This document shows, piece after piece, positions 1-10,900 of a DNA stretch of 34,447 bases (the stretch's first letter is position 1; each line of letters starts with the position of its first letter). The position numbers were made by a program, and so were the translations under genes. Location: the NCBI RefSeq assembly GCF_000614185.1, contig NZ_BAKM01000042.1, forward strand, positions 1 to 34,447, read 5' to 3'. Below the pieces are notes generated by a model. That model was not told where the DNA came from. It saw only the letters and a list, made by a program, of their open reading frames with translations, and ran no database searches. This stretch comes from Phocaeicola sartorii JCM 17136 = DSM 21941. GTDB taxonomy: Bacteria; Bacteroidota; Bacteroidia; Bacteroidales; Bacteroidaceae.

Positions 1-2
1 TC

Positions 3-35
3 TCCGGAGGGGTGATTGAATGGAAAGTAAACTGA
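3..35 (+). CDS. Possible C-terminal end of an upstream gene (partial)
   Basis: The frame starting at base 3 reads SGGVIEWKVN and then a TGA at 33-35, 33 bases before the SusC start. This would fit the last residues of a secreted enzyme or regulator cut off by the window edge. Eleven codons cannot identify a family, and the other two frames also stop early, so this is only a suggestion. Confidence 0.25.
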   Translation, partial: SGGVIEWKVN

Positions 36-68
36 AAGAACATATAAACCTTATAAATAAGAAAGTAT

Positions 69-3000
69 ATGAAAACACATGAGAACCGGGCCTTGTTCAG
101 CAAATCATTGCTAAAGGCCGCAACCTGTCTTTTCCTTACTGCGGGTGTTGGGATAACCCCTGTATTTGCACTTCCGGAAGCCAGCACATCAGTCATGGAA
201 ACAGTTCAACAAAATCAAACCATCAGCGGTCGGATTACCGATACCAGCGGGGAACCTGTCATTGGAGCCAGCGTTGTGATAAAAGGAACGACCAACGGAA
301 CCATTACCGACTTTGACGGTAAGTTCAGCCTCAATGCACCGACCCAAGGCACATTGACAATATCCTATATAGGATATAAAACAATGGAAATATCCATCAA
401 CGGGCAACGAACCGTAAATGTTACGCTAAAAGAAGATACGGAGATACTGGATGAAGTGGTGGTGGTAGGTTATGGCACACAAAAAAAAGCAACCCTGACA
501 GGCTCAGTATCATCTGTAAGCGGTGAAGATATTAAAAAAGTCTCAGCAGCCAATTTAAGTAATACCTTAGCCGGTAAGACAGCCGGTATCATAGCCAATA
601 CCCGTTCAGGTGAACCCGGCGAGGATGGCGCCGACATTCTTATCCGCGGAAAAGGGACTTTAGGAAATACTTCTCCACTGATCGTAGTGGATGGTATAGC
701 CGACCGTTCATTCAGCCGCCTCAACCCTGAGGACATCGAATCTATTTCTGTACTGAAGGACGCTTCTGCCGCCATATATGGTGCACGCGCTGCAAATGGT
801 GTTATCCTGGTAACCACCAAACGCGGTAAGGAAGGTAAAATGCAAGTAAACTACAACGGCAGCTACACACTTTCTCAACCGACACGTATCCCCAAAATGC
901 TGAACTCCTACCAGTATGCGACTTATGTAAATGAATATGACGCCGACCCACGCCACGATCAGGGCGGTATCACTTATTCCGATGAAGTGCTGCAACATTA
1001 CATAAATCATGATGATGATCTAAATTATCCCGACACAGACTGGTGGGATGCAGTAGCCAAAGATTGGGCAGGAAAAACCCAGCATAGCTTGTCCGTAAGT
1101 GGTGGCAATGATAAATTATCCTTCTACTCTTCCGCTCAATATATGTGGCAGGATGCCATTTACAAACAGAGCACACAGGACTACAAGCAATATCAATTCA
1201 TCACCAACATTGATGCCAAAATCAACAAATCCGTACGTTTTAGTTTTGATATCCTGGGACGTCAAGAACAACGCAACCGTGGAATTTATTCGACTCCCTA
1301 CCTGTTTACTTATTTCCTGACCACTTTTCCCGGCAGCGCTCCCTATTTCCCGAACGGACTCCCACGAGTAGGTTACGATGGTATCACCCGCAATGCCGCC
1401 ATTATGGTGACAGACCAGCCCGGATACAATAAATACACCTATAATATATTAAACCTGAAGCCCTTGCTGCATATTGACCTGGATATGATTACCAAAGGTT
1501 TGTACGTGGAAGGGTATGCCGCACTGGATTTCCATTTTGATAACGGCAAATCATTAAATCAGCCGTACGACTTATATTATTATGACAAAGCCACCAATGA
1601 ATACCAGAACAAAAGAGCAGATACCGGTAAAATCAGTGTAAACTCCTGGTCTAGCAACTACAAAACAATCACCCTGAATGCCCGTATCGGTTATAGCCAT
1701 ACATTTGCCGAAGCTCACAAAGTAGATGCATTCGTGGCTTACGAACAAAGCAAATATGATTATAACACTCTTTCCGCCTATCGTACCAACTATTTGTCTA
1801 CAGCCATTCCTGAAATATTTGCAGGCAGCAGTGTACCCGAAGACAAGGACAATGGAGGTTATTCGGACGCTACAGCACGTTGCAATTTCTTCGGACGTAT
1901 CAACTATGGATATAAAGACAAATATTTAGCAGAGGTAACATTGCGCTACGATGGCTCCATGAATTTTGCTCCCGGTCATCGCTGGGGATTGTTCCCGGCT
2001 TTCTCACTGGGTTGGGTGATGAGTGAGGAAAAATTCTTCGAACCGATAAAGGATGTGGTCAGCTTCTTCAAACTGAAAGGTTCCTGGGGCATGATGGGTA
2101 ATGACAATATCGCCGCCTATCAGTTCATGTCCCAATACAAATTCTTAGCAGATAATAAAGGGCCGTACTTTGGAGCAGGAGAGGACGGACACATCAACCA
2201 AGGCTTTTACCAAGCACGAGTAGCCAATCCAGTAGTAACTTGGGAAAAAGCAAAGACTTTAAACTTAGGTTTATCCACACAATTCTTAAACGGAAAATTT
2301 GGTCTGGATTTTGATTGGTTCCATTCCAACCGTAATGATATTCTTTGTTACCGTAACGCATCCATTCCTTATTACGCCGGAATGACTCTGCCACAAGAGA
2401 ACATAGGTGAGGTTACTAACTCCGGTATAGAAATCATAGCTACGTATCGAGATCGTGCAGGTGATTTTGAATGGGGAATCACAGGTAACTTAACTTACGC
2501 AAAAAATAAGGTGAACTATATGGATGAGGCAGCCAGCACTCCTGCATGGCAAAAGACAGAAGGCCATCCCATTGACGGACAAGTACTCTATAAAGCATTA
2601 GGCATCTATCAAACTCAAGAGCAGGTAGATAATACGCCACATATTGACGGAGCCAAACCAGGAGACTTGATTTATCAAGATACGAATGGCGACGGTAACA
2701 TAACATGGGATGATGCAATCCGTATTGATGAAACAGCTACTCCAAAAATCATTTACGGATTTACATTAAATGGGGGCTGGAAAGGTATCGATTTAAATAT
2801 GTTTTTCCAAGGGCAGGCCAAAGCCAGCCAATTAGTCCAGCCAACCATGAACATGGCGACAGATTTTTATGAAGGACGCTGGAAAGAAGGAAACACCTCG
2901 GAAGAAAATGCCAACGCACGTTGCCTAAAGCCTTCATAAAACAAACTTATGGTGATACCTGGAATGGGCAAGCTTCGACATGGTGGTTACGTAGTGCATC

Positions 3001-3247
3001 CTTCTTACGTTTAAAATCAGTAGAATTAGGTTATACATTGCCTAAGGATCTAACAGCTAAAGTAGGAATACAAAAAGCACGAATTTATGTCAACGGAGCA
3101 AACTTATTTACGATTGACAACTATAAGATTGCTGATCCGGAAGCAGGCGTGACACGTAATGAAAACAACGAAGTGATCAACTCTAACGGTGTGCTAAGCT
3201 ATCCGTTGCAGCGAACGATTACTTTCGGTGCCAATATTACATTTTAA
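69..3247 (+). pseudogene. SusC/RagA-like TonB-dependent outer-membrane transporter, frameshifted
   Basis: This is the SusC partner of a SusCD glycan importer: an outer-membrane beta-barrel that moves oligosaccharides into the periplasm using TonB energy. After the signal peptide (about residues 1-35) comes a carboxypeptidase-D-like regulatory domain (ISGRITDTSGEPVIGASVVI, near residue 50), then the TonB-box/plug start DEVVVVGYGTQKKATLTG at about residues 128-145, a plug with ILVTTKRGK, and a long barrel. The frame from 69 ends at a stop at 2939, but the reading continues in another frame from about 2921 (LPKAFIKQTYGDTWNG...) to the barrel-terminal FGANITF at 3247. Loss of one T in CGTTTG, read here as CGTTG near 2919-2923, would explain the break. 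Repaired length is about 1059 residues, normal for the family. SusD follows 21 bases later. Without its last about 108 residues the barrel could not close, so the gene is inactive if the sequence is correct. Confidence 0.93.
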
Positions 3248-3268
3248 GAAACCCAAAAACGACAAACA

Positions 3269-4948
3269 ATGAAAAAGATATATTTATATGTAGCCTTTGC
3301 ATTGGCTAGCATAGGCATGATTTCTTGTACAGATATACTTGATCAAGACCCGCTGGACTCTTTCACAGATGAAGCAGTATGGAATGATCTTGCCCTTTCC
3401 GAAACTTATCTGAATGCGCAATATATGAATCTGATGGCCGAAAACATGAAGGGCACACGCTTTGCACACTATACAGACGAAGTTTTTCAAAAACATACTT
3501 ATGGTTCAGAAAATGTGACCCAAGGATTATTAAGCTGTGATAATGCCGGAATCGGTTGGGATGATACGATGTGGGATCCCTGGTATAGTTATTATCAATA
3601 TATAAGCAAGTTGAATCTTTTTTTGGAAAAGATAGATAATGTACCCGGAGATGAGACTTCTAGAAACGAACAAAAAGGGCAAGCCCTGTTTCTACGTGCA
3701 TGGAATTATCACATGCTATACAGCTTATTCGGACGTGTGCCTATCGTAGATCATACTTTTGACCTGGATTCTTCATTCGAACTGCAACGGGAGGATATGG
3801 ATAAAGTAGCCGATTTCATTCTAAAGGATTTAGATGAAGCCGCTGCATTGCTCCCTATAGAGTATAGTGATCCCAATGATTTCGGACGAGTTACCAAAGG
3901 AGCCGCTCTAGCTCTGAAATCCAGAGTATTGTTATATAAGGCAAGTCCATTATTCGGAACACCCAGCACTGAAAAGTGGCAAGCGGCGGCAAATGCTGCA
4001 AAAGCAGTATTCGACTTAAACAAATACTATTTAAAAACGGTAAATAACAGTGAAGAATATGGAGCATTGTTTTATGATGTGAAAAATCCAGAAGTTATCT
4101 TCGAAAAATTATTTGACCCTAAATACGGATCAGGTGATAATAACTCATTTTTATATCAGGCTCCATGCGGCATTGGTAACGGCTTCCAAGGATGGGGGAA
4201 TTTCAATCCGACACAAAATCTAGTAGATAAGTTCCAAATGGCAGACGGTACCGCTTCTGAAAAGAAAACACACTATGACTATTATCCCTGGAACGGGCGT
4301 GAAATTCGTTTTTATGCCGCTTTCTTATTAGATGGGGACGAATGGGGATATGGAAAAGACAAACGCGAAGTAGAAGTATATTATGGAGGAGACGAAACGA
4401 TTCCTGCCGGAAAAGACAGCAGTTGGGGTGAATATTGGTGGAATGCCAGCAATACGGGATACTCCATGCGGAAGTTTCTCGACCCGTCTTATGATGCTAC
4501 AGGAACAACCATGCACACTACCCCTTGGTTCTTCATCCGTCTTTCAGAAATTTATCTCAACTATGCCGAATGCCAGATTGAGCTAGGCAACAACTCAGAA
4601 GCTTTGGAGTATATCAATAAAGTACGTACCCGCGCGCTTTTACCACCCGCTACAGGAGAAGATATCAGAGCCGAATATGAATATGAAAGACAAATAGAGC
4701 TGGTATTTGAAGGACAACGTTGGTTTGATCTACGCCGTTGGAAAAAAATGTATGAAGAATACAGCAAGCCCATTTATGGCGTAACTATCGGCAAATTTAA
4801 AAATGAAGACGGCACCTACCGCAAAGAATACTGGACAGATAACATTGTTTCCACACGTGTATTCAATAATGACAAACTGTATTGGGTGCCTGTTCCACGT
4901 TGGGAGCTGAATAAGTCCAAACTGATTGATGCCGCTCCTTACGAATAA
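3269..4948 (+). CDS. SusD/RagB-like surface glycan-binding lipoprotein
   Basis: This is the lid lipoprotein that pairs with SusC at the cell surface and captures glycans for import. The N-terminus has a signal with lipobox MISC (Cys20) followed by TDILDQDPLDSFTDEAVWND, typical of RagB/SusD proteins. The middle has the helical TPR-like segment (ALFLRAWNYHMLYSLFGRVPIV; KGAALALKSRVLLYKASPLF), and the C-terminal part has RLSEIYLNYAECQIELGN and ELVFEGQRWFDLRRWKKM, which are hallmarks of the family. At 559 residues the length is normal and the frame is intact, unlike the SusC before it and the GH27 after it. It would be co-transcribed with SusC. The bound glycan cannot be read from the sequence; the neighbouring alpha-galactosidase suggests a galactosylated one. 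Confidence 0.95.
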   Translation: MKKIYLYVAFALASIGMISCTDILDQDPLDSFTDEAVWNDLALSETYLNAQYMNLMAENMKGTRFAHYTDEVFQKHTYGSENVTQGLLSCDNAGIGWDDTMWDPWYSYYQYISKLNLFLEKIDNVPGDETSRNEQKGQALFLRAWNYHMLYSLFGRVPIVDHTFDLDSSFELQREDMDKVADFILKDLDEAAALLPIEYSDPNDFGRVTKGAALALKSRVLLYKASPLFGTPSTEKWQAAANAAKAVFDLNKYYLKTVNNSEEYGALFYDVKNPEVIFEKLFDPKYGSGDNNSFLYQAPCGIGNGFQGWGNFNPTQNLVDKFQMADGTASEKKTHYDYYPWNGREIRFYAAFLLDGDEWGYGKDKREVEVYYGGDETIPAGKDSSWGEYWWNASNTGYSMRKFLDPSYDATGTTMHTTPWFFIRLSEIYLNYAECQIELGNNSEALEYINKVRTRALLPPATGEDIRAEYEYERQIELVFEGQRWFDLRRWKKMYEEYSKPIYGVTIGKFKNEDGTYRKEYWTDNIVSTRVFNNDKLYWVPVPRWELNKSKLIDAAPYE

Positions 4949-4978
4949 TACTATTGGGAAGCAACAGATTATTCATAT

Positions 4979-5014
4979 TAAAAAAGGAGTGTCCAACAAA
5001 GATACTCCTTTTTT
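4979..5014 (+). terminator. Rho-independent terminator after susD
   Basis: AAAAAGGAGT pairs with ACTCCTTTTTT around a loop of about 14 bases, ending in a T run, 30 bases after the SusD stop. It separates the susCD transcript from the GH27 gene, which has its own promoter-like box. Confidence 0.8.
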
Positions 5015-5086
5015 AATCACCTTCATGCATCAAGGAGTTTCAAGTAAAATTTTCCTATATAGCTCACTATCCAGACTATTTTGCTA

Positions 5087-5094
5087 TATTTTTG
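5087..5094 (+). promoter_or_regulatory. Bacteroides -7 promoter box (TATTTTTG) ahead of GH27
   Basis: The sequence fits the TAnnTTTG -7 consensus of Bacteroides sigma-ABfr promoters. It lies about 87 bases before the preferred GH27 start and just after the susD terminator. No clean -33 TTTG is seen at the usual spacing. Confidence 0.5.
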
Positions 5095-5180
5095 CATGAT
5101 TGTATCATATCAATACCTTCCTAAAAACTACTTTTACCCCCACAAAATATGAAAACTATATGAAAAGAACCTTGTGTACC

Positions 5181-6409
5181 ATGAAAACAAAACTCATAAT
5201 CCTGCTGCTGCTGACAAGCACACTTACAGCCGGAGCACAAATGTATTTCGGCACTAAAAAAGAAGTACCCGACTCTGTATTTAACGCATTGGCACAAACT
5301 CCACCTATGGGATGGAACAGCTGGAACAAATTCGGATGCAATGTGAGCGAACAGCTCATCAAAGAAATGGCGGACGCATGATTGCCACCGGCATGAAGGA
5401 TGCAGGCTATGAATACCTGGTCATCGACGACTGCTGGCAGGTAGGACGAGACGAAGAAGGAAATATACAGATCGATCCCAAACGTTTTCCCAATGGAATG
5501 AAAGCACTGGCAGACTATGTGCATGCCAAAGGACTGAAAATGGGAATATACTCGTGTGCAGGCTCCGAAACATGCCAGGGAAGACCCGGAAGCCGCGGAT
5601 ATCAGTTTCAAGATGCACGTACATACGCCACATGGGGGATCGATTACCTGAAATACGACTGGTGCTCCAATGAAGGGCAAAAGGCGGAAGCTGCTTACCG
5701 TACCATGAGCGACGCGCTGAAAGCATGCGGACGTCCTATTGTATTCAGCATTTGCGAATGGGGGGAGAATGAACCATGGAAATGGGGAAAAGGTATCGGA
5801 CATTTATGGCGCATCACCCCCGACATACGCGATTGCTACCAGTGTGTATTCGACTGGGGAGGTGTGGGAGTACTCGACATTATAGACAAGATGGCCGATC
5901 TCTATCCTTATGCCGGACCGGGACATTGGAACGATGCCGAGATGTTGGAAGTAGGTAATGGTGGAATGACACGCGACGAATATATCACCCATTTCTCCAT
6001 GTGGTGCATGTTAGCAGCACCACTCATGAGCGGCAACGACCTGCGCAACATGGATAAAGAAACCATAGAAATATTAACCAATAAAGAGGTAATAGCCATC
6101 AACCAAGATAAAAAAGGAGAACAAGCCCGCCGGTTTATGGATATGGGCGAAAAAGAAATATGGGCAAAGCCGCTGGATGATGGTGAACTGGCTGTATGTT
6201 TCATGAACCGTACGGAAAACAGCTGGAAACTGGATTATGACTGGAAAAAACAAACCATCTATTTTGCCGATGAAGTGAACATACATCGGAAGGAATATAA
6301 AATAAGAGACCTATGGCAGCACAAAGACATAGGAACCACAGAAAGAAATACCCGGCACGAAATTCCCGCACATGGAGTATTGATGGTCAGACTGACACCC
6401 ATTAAATAA
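5181..6409 (+). pseudogene. GH27 alpha-galactosidase, frameshifted
   Basis: This is a secreted retaining glycosidase of family GH27 that would release terminal alpha-linked galactose (some relatives act on beta-L-arabinopyranose). The start is set at MKTKLIILLLLTSTLTAGAQ, a clear signal peptide; an in-frame ATG at 5160 is the alternative. Family motifs in order are TPPMGWNSWNKFGC, YEYLVIDDCWQ, the nucleophile Asp in YLKYDWC (about residue 160 after repair), the acid/base Asp in WRITPDIRD (about 215), and GPGHWNDAEMLEVGN. The frame breaks at GCGGACGCATGA (5370-5381): EQLIKEMADA is followed by a stop, while MIATGMKDAGYEY continues one frame over. One lost C (GCCATG to GCATG near 5377) accounts for it. 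Repaired length is about 409 residues. The stop TAA overlaps the next ATG (TAATG at 6407-6411), so the two genes are translationally coupled. Confidence 0.92.
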
Positions 6410-7774
6410 TGAAACAACTCATTTATAATAATATGAAAACATATATCCTACCCCTGCTCATGATGATGCTCATCTCTTATTCCAACTCCAAAACACAGGA
6501 CAATGAAAGCACAACTGTATCTCTGCCCGAAGGCAAAGAAATCTATATCCCCAAAGACCTGCGAAGCATGGACTTGCAAGACCCCGAAAGCAAATGGAGC
6601 TACCACCGCATGGCATGTACCGAAAACTTCGTCATCTTTTGGGAAAAAGGATTTGGTGACAACCTGTCGGACCCTCCTCAGCTGGAAGGACATTCCATGA
6701 AAGTAAACCTGAAAAATCTGGAAGAAAAACTAGAGCATTTTTACCATTATTTCTATCACACATTACAATTCGCCAAAACCGGATCAAAATGCGACAAATA
6801 CCGCATGATGGTTATGATCAATTATTCACTGGAAGGAACCGCTTATGGTGGAGACTATGACGGTGAAATCGGCGCCCTCTGGATTGCCCCCAACCGGTAC
6901 AGGACGAAAAGCTGAATTGTATAGCGCATGAACTGGGACATAGTTTCCAGTCACAAATCACCTGTGACGGCCAAGGAGAAGCCTGGGGTGGTTGCGGCTT
7001 CTTCGAAATGACCTCACAATGGATGCTCTGGCAAGTGAATCCAGACTGGATGACCGATGAAAAATATCATTGGGATGCATTCAAGACCCTTACCCACAAG
7101 GCTTATCTGCATTTGGAAAACATTTATCATTCACCATACGTCATAGAATATTGGAGCATGAAACGGGGACTGCCGTTCATCGCCGAACTTTATCGTCAGG
7201 GAAAGAGAGGGGAAGACCCTGTAATGACTTATAAACGCATGACCGGACTGACTCAGGAACAATTCTGTGATGAAATATTCGACGCCTGCCGTCATTTCAT
7301 CAATTGGGATTTCCCACGAGTATGGAAAGAGACACGCCTTATGCCAATCAATATACCTGCAAACTGAACAGCACGGATGACAACTGGTATCAGATCACAC
7401 CCGAAAATTGTCCGGAAAACTACGGCTTTAACGCCGTTCCTCTCTCAATCCCCCCAATCGGACAAACTGTAACGATAGAATTTTGTGGAGAAGCCGGTAA
7501 AAATGGATTCCATACCATCAATGCAGACAAAGCCGGATGGCGCTATGGAATAGTAACCATCACCAAAGAAGGCAAAGCTGTCTATGGAGAAATGAAAGCA
7601 GACCCTGCAGGAAAAATCAGTTATGCTGTGCCAGAGAATTCATCTCCGGAACGTCTCTGGTTCATCGTTATGGGAGCACCGGCCGAACATTGGATAAATC
7701 CGAATCCGGAAGAAAAGGATGCACAATGGCCCTACCGGATAAGAATAACCGGAAGCCATCCCATTATTCAATAA
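6409..7774 (+). pseudogene. DUF6055-like HExxH protein, two frameshifts
   Basis: This is a secreted protein with a zinc-metallopeptidase-like motif, IAHELGHSFQ (His174-Glu-Leu-Gly-His178 after repair), followed by EAWGGCGFFEMTSQWMLW, a pattern I associate with DUF6055 proteins found beside Bacteroides glycosidases. A C-terminal beta-rich domain follows (about 7360-7774, NWYQITPENCPENYGFNAV to ITGSHPIIQ). The frame breaks twice: at about 6896-6898 (NR then VQDEKLNC; CGGGTA read as CGGTA) and at about 7337 (KETR then PYANQYTC; CGCCCT read as CGCCT). Both look like loss of one base from a run of three. Repaired length is about 455 residues. The signal segment MKTYILPLLMMMLISYSNSK looks like a lipoprotein signal whose lipobox Cys is a Tyr. 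Substrate and activity are unknown; it may be a peptidase or only carry the fold. Confidence 0.8.
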
Positions 7775-7794
7775 GACCATACCGCATTTTCGCT

Positions 7795-7843
7795 AAAAGG
7801 GTGTAACAAAACAATAGTGCCATCAGACTATTGGCACCCTTTT
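7795..7843 (+). terminator. Terminator after the DUF6055 gene
   Basis: A two-tier hairpin: AAAAGGGTG pairs with CACCCTTTT, and inside it CAATAGT pairs with ACTATTG. It ends in a T-rich stretch 20 bases after the stop codon and closes the GH27-DUF6055 unit before the regulator gene. Confidence 0.8.
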
Positions 7844-7929
7844 AAAGAAAATGTTTCCACACCTTCATATTCCCATCTCTACCTCAATAAATATATTTCA
7901 TTTTATAAGGCTATTATTTCAAACCTTGT

Positions 7930-7937
7930 TATCTTTG
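7930..7937 (+). promoter_or_regulatory. -7 promoter box (TATCTTTG) for the hybrid regulator
   Basis: The box matches TAnnTTTG exactly. Transcription would start close to the ATG at 7945, which makes the second in-frame ATG at 7960 (MRKPILSILFLL) the likelier translation start. Confidence 0.6.
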
Positions 7938-7944
7938 CATAAAG

Positions 7945-10900
7945 ATGAAAATAGTAACTATGAGAAAACCCATCCTTTCAATACTCTTTCTACTCATATC
8001 AGTAATACTACTTGCTGTGCCGAATGATTTCCGTTTCCGGCATTTCTCCGTAGAAGACGGATTGTCATCCAACTCTGTACGTGCCATCATGCAAGACAAA
8101 TATGGTTTTCTATGGATAGGAACAGAAGAAGGTCTGAACCGATATGACGGAACCATGATCAAATCATATCCAATTTGTCCTAAAACAGCCGGCAAATATA
8201 TATCATCTCTCTATGAGACGAAAAACAATATATGGATAGGTACAGACGAGGGAATCTATATATATTCTTATGCAACGGAAACTTTTGTCCATTTCAATCT
8301 TACAACTCCCAATAATATTCGCATAACCAATACAGTCAACCATATCCTGGAAGATAAAGACGGAAATTTATGGTTCTCAACCAATGGACAAGGTTTGTTC
8401 CGATATAATCCCCCGAAAAACTATCTGGAACAATACGAATTTAAAAGTGCATCCGAAATAATAGCAAGCACAATGATAGACAGTGACAACCAAATATGGG
8501 CTCTCACAAATCAAGGAGAATCAGGAGTTTACAAATTGAACAAAGCAGAAAATAAATTCGAACCTTTTGAACTTCTTTACAATACCGGAGAACACCGCTC
8601 ACAAGCACTGGCCATGCTGGAAGATTCAGAACAGACCCTCTGGCTGGGAACATGGGAGTGCGGATTACAAAAAATAGATAAATATACGCGCAAGACCACT
8701 ACCTATTTACATCCTACGGACAGAAAAGGCGTAACACACATTCATTCGTTAATGGAATATGCTCCTCACCAACTATTAATAGGGTCAGATGACGGATTAT
8801 TATTATTCAATACCCTTACAGAAGAATATAAACTGTTTACTGAAAATGAAACAACTCCCAACTCTTTATCAAACCGCTTTGTATATCCTATCATAAAAGA
8901 TCGTGAAGGAGGCATCTGGATTGGAACCTATTATGGAGGAATCAACTACATATCGCCTAATGCCGAACAGTTTGAAAGCTTTTCTCACTCACGGCTTCAC
9001 AATTCTGTAAATGGAAATGTCATCGGACGATTCTGTGAAGATGCTCATGGACAAATATGGATAGCTTCGGACGACGGCGGGCTGAACCGCTACTCGCCTG
9101 AAGACCGGAAATTTGTCCATTATCTACCGGCTGATAATAAAAACAGCCTTTCCTATCATAATGTCCATGCATTATGTATGGATGAAGACAACCTATGGAT
9201 TGGAACTTATACCGGCGGAGTGAATGTACTGAACCTACAAACAGGGATCTTTAAAGTCTATCATTCTTATACAGATGTCCCGACCTCTCTTGACGGAACC
9301 AGTTCCTATGCTATCTTTAAAGACAGATCGGATAGAATATGGGTAGCCTCCATGAATGGCATCAATCTGTATAACCGGGAAGAAGATAATTTTATCCGCA
9401 TCAAAAACCTGGATGCGCTTACCATAGACATAGATCAGGATACCAAAGGAAATCTCTGGTTCTCCACCCAAGGCAAGGGACTATTTAAATACCATCCCGA
9501 AAAACAGATATGGAAGAACTATATACATGACCATAAAAATCCGAACTCACTGGCAAACAACCAGGTGAACTGCGTACTGATTGATACGAACGGAGAGATG
9601 TGGGTGGGAACCATGAACGGTCTCTGCAAATACAATGCGGAAGAAGACGCATTCGAAACTTTAACGCTTGAAATCCCCAGTCACAATATATGCAGCATCA
9701 TCGAAGATCAACGCATATTGTGGCTCACCACCACCAAAGGACTAGTGCGCTACTCCCCTGGAGAAGGTTGCCGAGTATTTACGAAAAGCGACGGACTGCA
9801 AAGTGAACAATTCCTGCCCAATGCAGCCTTCAAAGCATCGGATGGAAAAATTTATATCGGCTCGGTAAACGGATTCAATGCTTTCTACCCCTATCAGATC
9901 AAGACAAACGTAGTGCTTCCTCCGGTAGTAATTACGGAATTGGAAATAGGCAATAAACAAATTCCGGTAGGAGACAAACTGCTTCCGAAATCTCTCAACC
10001 AGTTGAAGGAACTGGAACTGTCCTATAAAGAAAATGCATTCAGCCTGCTTTATGCCTCATTAAGCTATTGCACCCCCAATAAAAACAAATACGCCTATAA
10101 ACTGGAAGGATTTGACAAAGACTGGAACTATGTAGGCTCCCAAAACAAGGCCACTTACACCAATCTGCCCGCAGGTACCTATCTTTTCAAAGTAAAGGCG
10201 ACCAATAATGACGGAATATGGAATGAGAAAGGAACCAGTCTGAAAATCACCATCCACCCTCCCTTCTATTGGTGCACCGCTTCCAAACTGCTCTATTTTG
10301 TATTGGTTTGCATAGCCTTCGGTTTCGTCATCCGCTTCATCATCAAACGGACGGAGAAGAAACATACGGCTGAAATAAACAAACTGAACGCCAACAAGGA
10401 AAAAGAGGTGCACGAAGCCAAAATCAAGTTCTTCACCATGATAGCCCATGAAATACGCACACCGGTATCCCTCATCATAGGCCCGCTGGAGAAAATAATG
10501 AAATCACCCCTGCCCCTGCCGGCTACGGTACGCGACGATCTGAACATTATCGACCGTAACAGCCAGCGCCTGCTGTTCCTGGTAAACCAATTGCTGGATT
10601 TCCGGAAGGTGGAGCAGGAAGAAATGAAAATGAAGTTCGCTTCCCAAAATATCCACCAACTGCTCAAAGCGGTTTGTGAACGTTTCGAACCTTTCATCGC
10701 CCAACACGGAGCGCGGCTTACTGTGGAATATCCTGATGCCGGCTTCACGGCTATAGTAGACAGTGAGGCGGTGACCAAACTAGTCAGCAACCTGTTGACC
10801 AATGCCAGCAAATACACCAAAGATGAGGTTATCCTCGCCTGCATCACTCAGCCGGAACAGCATACCTTCACAATCCGGGTGACCGACAACGGCATAGGAA

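Noticed and set aside
5156..5803. Long open frame on the - strand under the GH27 gene (215 codons)
   Set aside because: It lies wholly opposite a gene with clear GH27 motifs, has no family motif and crosses the frameshift site unchanged only because it is antisense.
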